Source: Flavobacteriaceae bacterium (GTDB lineage: Bacteria; Bacteroidota; Bacteroidia; Flavobacteriales; Flavobacteriaceae). Taken from it: a stretch of DNA of 7,809 bases. The notes beneath the pieces are model-generated. The model ran no database searches, was not told where the DNA came from, and saw nothing but the letters and a program-made list of their open reading frames with translations. The translations under genes were made by a program, and so were the position numbers. Below, piece after piece: positions 1-6,351 of the stretch; position 1 is the stretch's first letter; each line of letters begins with the position of its first letter. The stretch spans positions 1 to 7,809 of the forward strand of contig JAAZXZ010000131.1 in the NCBI GenBank assembly GCA_014239895.1, read 5' to 3'.

Positions 1-381
1 AAAAAAACTTTTAAAAATAAAGATGTATCAGCATATATTAATAAGCATTATTATGCTGTTAAATTTAATGCTGAAGGAGATTCAAAGGTAAATTATGATG
101 GAAAGTTATTTACTAATCCAAATTTTCAACCTGAGAAAACACAAAGGCGAAATGGAACTCATGAGTTAACTCGATATTTAAATGTAAGCGCATATCCAAC
201 TATTATTTTTATGGATAATAGCTCAAAATTAATTAATTATGTAAGAGGATATAAAACCCCTCAGCAGATTGAATTATGGCTAAAGTTATTTAAGGATGAG
301 GGATATAAATCAATTAAAACTCAAGATGAATTTAACAAGTATTATGAGTCTTTTGTTCCAGAATTTTCCTCTACTAAGTAG
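1..381 (+). CDS. Thioredoxin-like family protein, C-terminal part (5' end outside window)
   Basis: This open frame enters from the left edge in frame 1 and ends at TAG 379-381, giving 126 visible residues. Visible signatures are AVKFNAEGD (residues 19-27), an N-G-T-H-E-L-T-R-Y-L helix (51-60) and AYPTIIF (64-70), where P66 fits the cis-proline of a thioredoxin fold. These match a Bacteroidota family of thioredoxin-like proteins, often exported, in which a Cys-x-x-Cys lies just before the KDVSAYIN segment. That segment starts at residue 7 here, so any catalytic cysteines would be upstream of the window, and redox activity cannot be judged. The C-terminal tail (QDEFNKYYESF) is also typical. The last 40 bases overlap the 3' end of lpxB on the other strand. 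The fold is well supported. A role in thiol exchange or in folding exported proteins is inferred. Confidence 0.8.
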   Translation, partial: KKTFKNKDVSAYINKHYYAVKFNAEGDSKVNYDGKLFTNPNFQPEKTQRRNGTHELTRYLNVSAYPTIIFMDNSSKLINYVRGYKTPQQIELWLKLFKDEGYKSIKTQDEFNKYYESFVPEFSSTK

Positions 382-1478
382 TTATATATAATTTTTGCGG
401 TTTTATAACTGGCACCTCTTCCTCCCAGACTGTTTTCAAGTTTATTATAATTACTAATTATTTTTACTCTTTCTTCTTTTTCTAAAATTGCTTTTAGTTC
501 TTTTATTAAGTTCTTCTTAGAACAAGCATTTTGTACTAATTCTTTTACTATCAATTTATTTGGAATTAAATTCACTAATGAAATATAATTTAAATTTTTA
601 ATCAATATTTTTCCAATTAAATAGGTGGTCCAGGTTGATTTGTAGCACACAATCTGTGGCACCTTAAACAAGGCAGTTTCTAGTGTAGCAGTACCTGAGG
701 TTACAATTGCAGCTGTGCAATTTTTTAATAGACCATATGTTTTGTTCTGAATAATCTCAACATTTCTTTCTTTCACATAATTTTGATATACTGATAATTT
801 TTGAGAGGGAGCAGCTCCAACAATAAATTTATAATCTTTAAATTCTGAAACTACACTTAGCATTATAGGTAGTAATTTTTTAATTTCTTGATCTCTACTT
901 CCAGGCAGCAGTAGAATTGTTTTTTCTTTAACTATTTTTTCTTCTAATTCTGAATCCTTTAAATTATTTGCTTTATAAATTTCATCTAATAAAGGATGAC
1001 CAACAAATGAAACATCTAGCTTATGTCTTTCTTTATAGAATTCTTTTTCAAATGGCAGTATTACATACATTTTGTCAACTACCTTTTTAATTAATTTAAT
1101 TCTACTTTCCTTCCAGGCCCAGATTTGAGGTGAAATATAATAATGATTTTTAAATCCATGTCTTTTTGCCCATTCAGCAATTCTTAAATTAAATCCTGGA
1201 AAATCTATGTATATTATAATATCTGGTTTGTAGTTAAGAATATCAGATTTACAAAATGAAATATTTTTTATTATTGAATATAGATTTAAGAATACTTCAA
1301 GAAAACCCATATATGAGTAATCTTTATGATGCCTCACAAGGTTATTTGTTTGTTCGTTCATCAGGTCACCACCCCAGCATCTGAAACTAGCATTTCTGTC
1401 CAATTTTTTTAATTCTTTAATCAAATTAGAACCATGCAGATCACCAGATGCTTCACCAGCTATTATATAATATTTCAA
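342..1478 (-). CDS. lpxB: Lipid-A-disaccharide synthase
   Basis: LpxB is a peripheral inner-membrane glycosyltransferase of family GT19. It joins UDP-2,3-diacylglucosamine to lipid X to make the lipid A disaccharide, releasing UDP. The 378-residue length is normal for the family. Visible family motifs are IIAGEASGDLHG (5-16), IDFPGFNLRIA (91-101), YISPQIWAWKESR (114-126), FVGHPLLDEI (158-167), LLPGSRDQEI (190-199) and the nucleotide-sugar site TSGTATLETAL (260-270). The start is TTG at 1476-1478, one base after the stop of the small membrane protein. No ATG gives the canonical MKYYIIAGEASGD N-terminus, so TTG is well supported. It is the last gene of the surE / membrane protein / lpxB operon. 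The recognisable LpxB fold ends near NYL, and about ten further residues (VEENSGTKDS) run into the opposite-strand thioredoxin gene. The function implies a Gram-negative outer membrane with lipid A. Confidence 0.95.
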   Translation of the reverse strand: MKYYIIAGEASGDLHGSNLIKELKKLDRNASFRCWGGDLMNEQTNNLVRHHKDYSYMGFLEVFLNLYSIIKNISFCKSDILNYKPDIIIYIDFPGFNLRIAEWAKRHGFKNHYYISPQIWAWKESRIKLIKKVVDKMYVILPFEKEFYKERHKLDVSFVGHPLLDEIYKANNLKDSELEEKIVKEKTILLLPGSRDQEIKKLLPIMLSVVSEFKDYKFIVGAAPSQKLSVYQNYVKERNVEIIQNKTYGLLKNCTAAIVTSGTATLETALFKVPQIVCYKSTWTTYLIGKILIKNLNYISLVNLIPNKLIVKELVQNACSKKNLIKELKAILEKEERVKIISNYNKLENSLGGRGASYKTAKIIYNYLVEENSGTKDS

Positions 1479-1479
1479 A

Positions 1480-1764
1480 TTAAATTATGTTTAATATTAA
1501 TGTAATTATAGCTATTACTATTGTAGCCATTAATACACCTCTTGCTCTGTAATCTTGCTTTTTTTTAATATATACAAAAAAAACAAGGAGATTCATGATT
1601 GCCCCTAAACTTATCAGCTTACTTAAAAATCCTTCTTCAAAGGATTTGGCAATAATTTCAATAATTGATGGATCTTCATGAAGAAACAGAATTGCAAGAA
1701 TTAAACCAACTATATTAGCAAGAAAACCAGCAAAAAATCCTATAAAAATTTCTTTTTTAATCAT
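1480..1764 (-). CDS. Small three-helix inner-membrane protein between surE and lpxB, function unknown
   Basis: This is a 94-residue hydrophobic protein of no named family that I can recognise. Predicted membrane segments are about 6-28 (IFIGFFAGFLANIVGLILAI), 47-66 (ending in FFVYIKKK) and 77-94 (GVLMATIVIAIITLILNII). A short acidic loop (HEDPS...) lies between the first two and a basic loop (KKKQDYRAR) between the last two. By the positive-inside rule the basic loop is likely cytoplasmic. I chose the ATG at 1762-1764 because it overlaps the surE stop in a four-base ATGA. An in-frame ATG at 1774-1776 would add four residues (MEFK). The stop lies one base before the lpxB TTG start, so the three genes are almost certainly co-transcribed and translationally coupled. 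From memory, small membrane proteins occupy this slot in other flavobacteria. A link to lipid A synthesis is inference from position only. Confidence 0.8.
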   Translation of the reverse strand: MIKKEIFIGFFAGFLANIVGLILAILFLHEDPSIIEIIAKSFEEGFLSKLISLGAIMNLLVFFVYIKKKQDYRARGVLMATIVIAIITLILNII

Positions 1765-2534
1765 TTTAAATTCCATTTAGATATTTCATCAATCTTATCA
1801 TATGAAGTCATATCATATTTTACAGGCACTATTGATATATATCCATTGCTTAATGCCCATTGATCAGTGTCTTTTCCTTTATCAAGATTAATAAATTTAC
1901 CCGTTAGCCAGTAATAATTTCTACCATTAGGGTTTTTTCTTTTATCAAATGTTTCTTTCCAATAAGAACTTGCTTGTCTACAGATTTTGATTCCTTTATA
2001 ATCAGCTTTATCAATTTTAGGAAAATTAACATTTAAAATCGTGTTTTTTCCTTTAGATTTTTCTAATACATTTTTTGCAATAATTTCGACGTATTTTTCA
2101 CATTTTTCAAAGTTTGCATTCCAATTATAGTCCACAATGGAAAACCCTATTGAGGGTATGCCTTCAATGCCAGCTTCAACAGCTGCGCTCATTGTTCCAG
2201 AGTAAATAACATTAATTGATGCATTAGATCCGTGGTTTATTCCAGAAACACACAAATCTGGTTTTCTTTTTAAAATTTCATTAACTGCTAGTTTGACACA
2301 ATCAGCAGGTGTCCCTGAAGTACTATATTCAGTTTGAGGACCATCGTCTATATATTCTTTTTTACAGTATAGTGTGTCATTAACTGTTATTGCATGGCCC
2401 ATTCCACTTTGAGGACTGTCTGGCGCAACAACTACAACTTCACCAACTCTATTCATAACTTTAATTAATGTCCTTAATCCAGGAGCAGTAATTCCATCGT
2501 CATTGGTTAATAGTATAAGGGGTCTTTTTTCCAT
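1761..2534 (-). CDS. surE: 5'/3'-nucleotidase SurE
   Basis: SurE is a metal-dependent cytosolic phosphatase acting on nucleoside 5'- and 3'-monophosphates, and in some members on short polyphosphate. It is linked to stationary-phase survival. The 257 residues match family length. The N-terminal motif ILLTNDDGITAPG holds metal ligands D12 and D13. APDSPQSGMGHAIT carries S43, and SGINHGSN carries N100, completing the usual Asp-Asp-Ser-Asn metal site. TSGTPADCVKLA (72-83) and IYSGTMSAAVEA (110-121) are also family hallmarks. The C-terminal dimerisation part is complete, including a DTDQWALSNGYISIVP stretch typical of SurE. The ATG at 2532-2534 places TNDDG at residues 10-14 as expected. It is the first gene of the minus-strand operon and its TGA overlaps the next start. 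A TAnnTTTG-like promoter element lies about 22 bases upstream. Confidence 0.96.
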   Translation of the reverse strand: MEKRPLILLTNDDGITAPGLRTLIKVMNRVGEVVVVAPDSPQSGMGHAITVNDTLYCKKEYIDDGPQTEYSTSGTPADCVKLAVNEILKRKPDLCVSGINHGSNASINVIYSGTMSAAVEAGIEGIPSIGFSIVDYNWNANFEKCEKYVEIIAKNVLEKSKGKNTILNVNFPKIDKADYKGIKICRQASSYWKETFDKRKNPNGRNYYWLTGKFINLDKGKDTDQWALSNGYISIVPVKYDMTSYDKIDEISKWNLK

Positions 2535-2555
2535 TTTTATCTAAAATAATCTATA

Positions 2556-2563
2556 CAAAAGTA
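2556..2563 (-). promoter_or_regulatory. Candidate Bacteroidota -7 element (TACTTTTG) for the surE operon
   Basis: Read on the minus strand this is TACTTTTG, an exact match to the Bacteroidota -7 consensus TAnnTTTG. Transcription would start about 15 bases before the surE ATG, giving a very short leader. A TTG that could act as the -33 element lies at 2590-2592 (minus), but the gap is 26 bases against the usual 19-21. The -7 match is therefore good and the -33 match poor. The call rests on the consensus only, and short matches arise easily in sequence this AT-rich. Confidence 0.4.
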
Positions 2564-2576
2564 AGTAAATAAATAA

Positions 2577-2607
2577 TTGTAATGTTTAACAAAAAATTAT
2601 ACATATA
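2577..2607 (+). promoter_or_regulatory. Weak candidate promoter for the prc-permease operon
   Basis: A TTG at 2577-2579 is followed after 20 bases by TACATATA at 2600-2607. This is the right spacing for a Bacteroidota promoter, but it matches only part of the TAnnTTTG -7 consensus. It would give a leader of roughly 30-35 bases that contains the inverted repeat at 2615-2640. A rival is TATTTTCG at 2624-2631, one mismatch from consensus but with no TTG at the right distance upstream. I cannot choose between them from sequence alone. Confidence 0.25.
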
Positions 2608-2614
2608 ATAGAAG

Positions 2615-2640
2615 ATAATGATGTATTTTCGAATCATTAT
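2615..2640. repeat. Perfect 8-base inverted repeat just upstream of prc
   Basis: ATAATGAT at 2615-2622 is the exact reverse complement of ATCATTAT at 2633-2640, around a 10-base spacer. It ends six bases before the ATG of the S41 peptidase. As RNA it would be a weak stem with only one G-C pair. As DNA it could be a dimeric repressor site. Its position could affect transcription or translation start of prc, but chance occurrence in A/T-rich DNA is quite possible. Confidence 0.3.
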
Positions 2641-2646
2641 TGATAT

Positions 2647-4761
2647 ATGAAGAAAAATATTATTATAATATCATTAACTTTTATTCTGGGGCTAGCTTCA
2701 TGTAGCTTTACTTCTAGTAATTTTGATCAAACAGATAAAGATAAGTTGCTTTTGCAACTTATATCATATGTATTAGATCAAGGACACTTTGTTGAAAAAG
2801 AAATTAATGACGATTTTTCCAGAGAAGTATTTAATGAATACTTAAACATAATTGATCCTTATAAGAGATATTTTTATAAATCAGACATTGAGGAATTTAA
2901 AAAATATGAAGATCAACTTGATGATAAATTTATTAATGCAGAAATAGACTTTTTTGATTTAACATATAATAGGGGCCAAAAAAGATTTAATGAATCAAAA
3001 CTTATCTATAAAGAAATATTAAACAACCCATTTGATTACAAAATAGATGAAAATTTTAATGCTGATTTTAAATCATTAGATTATGTAAAAGATAAAAGTG
3101 AAATGAAGGATAGATGGAGAAAACAGTTAAAATTTTCATCCATTGAAACATACAATAATTTATTAGAGGAGCAGGAAAATGAATTAGAAGATAATCCATC
3201 TCATAAAACAAAGTCAAATATAGAAATTGAATTAGAAGCAAGAGAATCAACTCTAAAGACTTTAAACGAGATGTATGATTTTTATGAAGATATCACTAGA
3301 TCAGATTGGTTTAGTTTTTATATAAATTCTTTTGTAGAACAATATGACCCTCATACGATTTACTATAATCCTGAAGCTAAGGATAGATTTGATGTTGATA
3401 TGTCTGGAAATTATGCAGGTATAGGAGCTAGATTATCAAAAAAGTTTGATAAAATTGAGGTGGTAGAAATAATTTCTGGTGGTCCAGCATGGAGACAAAA
3501 TTTATTAGAAGTTGGGGATATTATTTTAAAGGTTCGTCAAAATGATCAAGATGAGTCTGAGTCTACTAGTATTTTAGGAATGCCAATTAGTGATGCTGTA
3601 AAATTGATTAAGGGTCCTAAAGGAACGAATGTAATATTAACTATAAAAAAGGTTGATGGTGAAATTGTAGATTTAGAAATAAAAAGAGATATAGTTCTTT
3701 TAGAAGAAACATATGTTAGATCTTCAATTGTAAGTAAGCAGGAAAATTTATATGGTTTTATAAATCTACCAAAATTCTATATTGATTTTGATAATTCAAC
3801 TAGTCGTGATGCTGCTAGAGATGTAAAAAAGGAAATAATTAGATTAAAAAATCTAGGGGTTAAAGGCCTAGTATTAGATTTAAGAAATAATGGTGGAGGC
3901 TCATTAAAAACAGTTGTAGAAATGGCTGGTTTATTTATTCAAGAAGGGCCAATTGTCCAAGTAAGATCAATGGATAAAGAGAGTAAAATTTTAAGAGATA
4001 AGGACAGGTCGATAATATGGGAAGGGCCTTTAGTAATTCTTGTAAATGAATTTTCTGCATCTGCTTCTGAGATATTAGCTGCTGCAATGCAAGATTATAA
4101 AAGAGCTATTATAATTGGAAGTAAGCAAACATATGGAAAGGGAACTGTACAAAATGTTCTTGACTTAAATAAAATGGTTAGAAGTAATACAAATGGTGAT
4201 TTAGGGGCATTAAAATTTACAACTCAAAAATATTATAGAATTAATGGAGGCTCAACTCAACTAGAAGGAGTTAAGAGTGATATTGTAGTTCCAGATAAAT
4301 ACACTTATGTTGATTTTGGTGAAAAAGATCAGGAAAATCCATTGGAATGGGATAAGATTGATCCAGTTTCCTATGAGCCTTGGAAAACTTTCTTTGACTA
4401 TAATAAGAGTATACAAGCAAGTAAAAATAGAATGAATTCAAGTGAATTTATTAGCTTAATTGATGAGAATGCCAAATGGATTAAATCAATGCGAGATAGA
4501 GATATTTATACTTTGAATTATAGGAAATTTAAGAAGGATTTATTATTAAATGAGGAAAAAGTAAAGAAGTATAAGAAGCTCTCTGATTATTCTTCTGACT
4601 TAACATTTAAATCACTTCCATATGAAATTGATTTAATTGCTAAAGATTCAAGTCTTGGAGAAAAAAGAAAGAGGTGGCATAAAAATTTATCTAAAGATAT
4701 TTATGTAAATGAATCTTTAAATGTCTTAAATGATTTAAGACTCTCCTATGTTGAGAGATAA
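2647..4761 (+). CDS. prc: Carboxy-terminal processing peptidase (Prc/Tsp-type, family S41), predicted lipoprotein
   Basis: This is a tail-specific serine protease acting on the C-termini of envelope proteins. The 704-residue length is close to E. coli Prc (682). A lipoprotein signal runs from residue 1 to the lipobox LASC, with acylated C19, so it should be membrane-anchored in the periplasm or outer membrane. Next come a helical Prc N-terminal domain (about 25-240) and a PDZ domain (about 254-345, with GNYAGIGARL and SGGPAWRQNLLEVGDIIL). The S41 core (about 368-545) has LDLRNNGGGSL (410-420), FSASASEILAAAMQDY (469-484) and YGKGTVQ (496-502). The Ser/Lys dyad is predicted as S472 and K498, with D483 matching E. 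coli D463. The lysine is one residue further from the serine than in E. coli. A charged Prc-type C-terminal domain fills about 560-700. The ATG is set by the signal peptide. It heads a plus-strand pair with the permease 24 bases downstream. Confidence 0.94.
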   Translation: MKKNIIIISLTFILGLASCSFTSSNFDQTDKDKLLLQLISYVLDQGHFVEKEINDDFSREVFNEYLNIIDPYKRYFYKSDIEEFKKYEDQLDDKFINAEIDFFDLTYNRGQKRFNESKLIYKEILNNPFDYKIDENFNADFKSLDYVKDKSEMKDRWRKQLKFSSIETYNNLLEEQENELEDNPSHKTKSNIEIELEARESTLKTLNEMYDFYEDITRSDWFSFYINSFVEQYDPHTIYYNPEAKDRFDVDMSGNYAGIGARLSKKFDKIEVVEIISGGPAWRQNLLEVGDIILKVRQNDQDESESTSILGMPISDAVKLIKGPKGTNVILTIKKVDGEIVDLEIKRDIVLLEETYVRSSIVSKQENLYGFINLPKFYIDFDNSTSRDAARDVKKEIIRLKNLGVKGLVLDLRNNGGGSLKTVVEMAGLFIQEGPIVQVRSMDKESKILRDKDRSIIWEGPLVILVNEFSASASEILAAAMQDYKRAIIIGSKQTYGKGTVQNVLDLNKMVRSNTNGDLGALKFTTQKYYRINGGSTQLEGVKSDIVVPDKYTYVDFGEKDQENPLEWDKIDPVSYEPWKTFFDYNKSIQASKNRMNSSEFISLIDENAKWIKSMRDRDIYTLNYRKFKKDLLLNEEKVKKYKKLSDYSSDLTFKSLPYEIDLIAKDSSLGEKRKRWHKNLSKDIYVNESLNVLNDLRLSYVER

Positions 4762-4785
4762 TCTATTCTACTTAATTACAAAATT
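4762..4785 (+). other. 24-base prc-permease spacer, no ribosome-binding motif
   Basis: Only A/T-rich sequence lies between the prc TAA (4759-4761) and the permease TTG (4786-4788). No GGAGG-like motif and no hairpin terminator are seen, which supports co-transcription and translation initiation without a Shine-Dalgarno site, as is common in Bacteroidota. Confidence 0.5.
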
Positions 4786-5829
4786 TTGAAAAGTCCCTTT
4801 TTTAATATTAAAAAAAATTTATCTGGGATAATTAGTTTAGTATTTATTATACTGGTTGCATTAATTGCTTTTTTCGCATATGCTATTACACCTGATAATT
4901 CACAAAATGCAAATCAAATGCATTTGTCAATTCATTCAAAAGCTCCAGGATTTGAGGTTGATATGCTAGTAATTTCTAATAATATAGAACCCCAATCATC
5001 TATAAATAAATTATTTTATGGAGATAAAAATCCTGATATAGAAATTCCAATTATTAATTATAAAATTAGTAATGACACACTATACTATCAAGAATTCAAC
5101 CAATTTGACCATAAAACTCTGACTTTGCAATTAAGTGATGGGTCTGCTGTAGTGCATAAGAAATTTTATCTCGGAACTGATAAATTTGGAAGAGATGTTT
5201 TGAGTAGGATTATAATAGGAGCTAGAATATCATTTTCAATAGGTTTTATTGCTGTATTTATATCTTTAATAATTGGATTAATTATGGGTTGTCTTTCAGG
5301 ATATTATTCTGGATTTGTTGATCAAATAATAATGTGGTTAATTAATGTTACATGGTCAATTCCTACACTTTTATTAGTTATGGCTATTACTTTGGCATTG
5401 GGTAAAGGATTTTGGCAAGTTTTTATTGCAGTTGGCTTGACTATGTGGGTAGAGGTAGCAAGAGTTGTAAGAGGTCAAGTAATATCATTAAAGCAAAGGG
5501 AATTCATAACTGCAGCCCATGTTCTTGGTTTTAGTGACTTTAGAATTATCACAAGACATATTTTACCAAATATAACATCTCCTTTAATTATTATATCTGC
5601 TGCTAATTTTGCAGCATCCATTTTAATTGAAAGCGGCCTTAGCTTTCTTGGCCTTGGAGCCCAACCCCCTATGTCAAGCTGGGGATCAATGATTAAGGAT
5701 CATTATAATTATATAATATTAGGAGAGCCATTTCTGGCAATTATACCAGGTGTATGCATTATGATGCTTGTTATGGCTTTTATGTTACTTGGAAACTCTT
5801 TAAGAGATGTTCTAGATGTAAAAAATTAA
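4786..5829 (+). CDS. ABC transporter permease, OppC/DppC (peptide/nickel) family
   Basis: This is an inner-membrane permease subunit of the binding-protein-dependent peptide or nickel importer family, 347 residues. TM1 is about 13-33. A long non-membrane loop (about 34-125) follows, then the family signature LGTDKFGRDVLSR (129-141). Five more helices lie near 149-171, 185-205, 210-226, 264-283 and 317-338. The cytoplasmic ATPase-contact EAA loop is clear at 239-262 (EFITAAHVLG through ILPN), and ESGLSFLGLG (282-291) is the usual OppC/DppC tail motif. The start is TTG at 4786-4788, 24 bases after the prc stop and in the same reading frame. No in-frame ATG precedes it. The hydrophobic N-terminus begins straight after, so TTG is likely right. 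No ATPase, partner OppB/DppB or binding protein is beside it, so the substrate cannot be told. The long first loop is larger than in E. coli OppC and seems usual in Bacteroidota members. Confidence 0.9.
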   Translation: MKSPFFNIKKNLSGIISLVFIILVALIAFFAYAITPDNSQNANQMHLSIHSKAPGFEVDMLVISNNIEPQSSINKLFYGDKNPDIEIPIINYKISNDTLYYQEFNQFDHKTLTLQLSDGSAVVHKKFYLGTDKFGRDVLSRIIIGARISFSIGFIAVFISLIIGLIMGCLSGYYSGFVDQIIMWLINVTWSIPTLLLVMAITLALGKGFWQVFIAVGLTMWVEVARVVRGQVISLKQREFITAAHVLGFSDFRIITRHILPNITSPLIIISAANFAASILIESGLSFLGLGAQPPMSSWGSMIKDHYNYIILGEPFLAIIPGVCIMMLVMAFMLLGNSLRDVLDVKN

Positions 5830-6350
5830 TATTGCGGCGGATATTGAATTAATATTTTATTTACAAAGAGTTTTATTTGTTCTTCTTTCTTTGCTCTCTT
5901 GCTAGGAATATATCCTTTTCCTATGCCTTGCCATATTAGTTCATTTTTTTTATAATCAATCAGGTCAACAAATAATACTCCTTCAGAATATTTATGATAA
6001 TAATATGTGTTGTACCATGGCGCAAGAGATGAGCCATAACCATAATAATTATAGTTTGGATAATAATTTATTTTTTTGTTAGATTCAGTAAAAAAGTTTA
6101 CCATAAGGTCTGGTTCAATTGAGCTTTTTCTAAGTCCTTTGCTTGATAGTTCAACATCAATTGCATTAAGAATTCTTTTCTTGTCAATGTCATTTATTTC
6201 AGCTTCATCTACCCCCTTTTTAGAAAAAGCATATGTTTTGTAATCATTGAAATTAATTTTATCATTAAAGTCAGAACTAACTCTAATTATATTACATGAG
6301 GATAGGAGCAGTATTGTAGATAGTAATGTAATCTTAATTATCGTCTTCAT
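5826..6350 (-). CDS. DUF4136 family lipoprotein
   Basis: This is a 174-residue predicted lipoprotein. The signal peptide MKTIIKITLLSTILLLSSC ends in lipobox LSSC with acylated C19. After it comes the DUF4136 pattern: VSSDFNDKINFNDYKTYAF (24-42), a helix leading to I-D-V-E-L-S-S-K-G-L (64-73), PDLMVNFFT (80-88), and a late V-D-L-I-D...LIWQGIGKG block (128-146). The C-terminal helix ends in YPPQY, the usual FPP-like close. In the middle is a Tyr/Asn-rich stretch, with 11 tyrosines in residues 96-121, of a kind often seen in this family. The family has no assigned activity and is thought to act in the cell envelope. The gene starts one base after the hutU stop, so it is probably co-transcribed with hutU. 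Its TAA shares the TTAA at 5826-5829 with the stop of the converging permease. Confidence 0.88.
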   Translation of the reverse strand: MKTIIKITLLSTILLLSSCNIIRVSSDFNDKINFNDYKTYAFSKKGVDEAEINDIDKKRILNAIDVELSSKGLRKSSIEPDLMVNFFTESNKKINYYPNYNYYGYGSSLAPWYNTYYYHKYSEGVLFVDLIDYKKNELIWQGIGKGYIPSKRAKKEEQIKLFVNKILIQYPPQY

Positions 6351-6351
6351 T

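Larger units (their letters stand above)
2535..2646. promoter_or_regulatory. Divergent promoter region between surE and prc
   Basis: This 112-base, almost pure A/T spacer separates the start of surE (minus) from the start of the S41 peptidase (plus). It is the only sizeable non-coding stretch in the window, so it should hold the promoters of both operons. The most consensus-like element is on the minus strand, and a weaker candidate lies on the plus strand. A perfect 8-base inverted repeat lies next to the peptidase start. No open frame, RNA gene or intrinsic terminator is visible in it. Confidence 0.7.

Noticed and set aside
1764..1776. Upstream ATG (1774-1776) as the start of the small membrane protein
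   Set aside because: It would add only MEFK and lengthen the overlap with surE. The ATGA overlap at 1761-1764 is a classic coupled junction and leaves a typical MIKKE positive N-terminus before the first helix.
3068..3250. 60-residue minus-strand open frame inside prc
   Set aside because: It lies wholly antisense to the well-supported N-terminal domain of the protease, has no recognisable domain, and its Leu/Ile-rich make-up is what antisense of Lys/Asp/Asn-rich coding sequence gives.
5824..5856. Direct repeat AATTAATATT (5824-5833 and 5847-5856), with a small AATAT/ATATT inverted pair around a G/C-rich octamer, at the convergent junction
   Set aside because: It was considered as a bidirectional terminator or binding site. 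The arms are five A/T pairs only, with no usable stem strength or T-run arrangement, and they lie within the coding ends. Chance in A/T-rich DNA is the simpler account.
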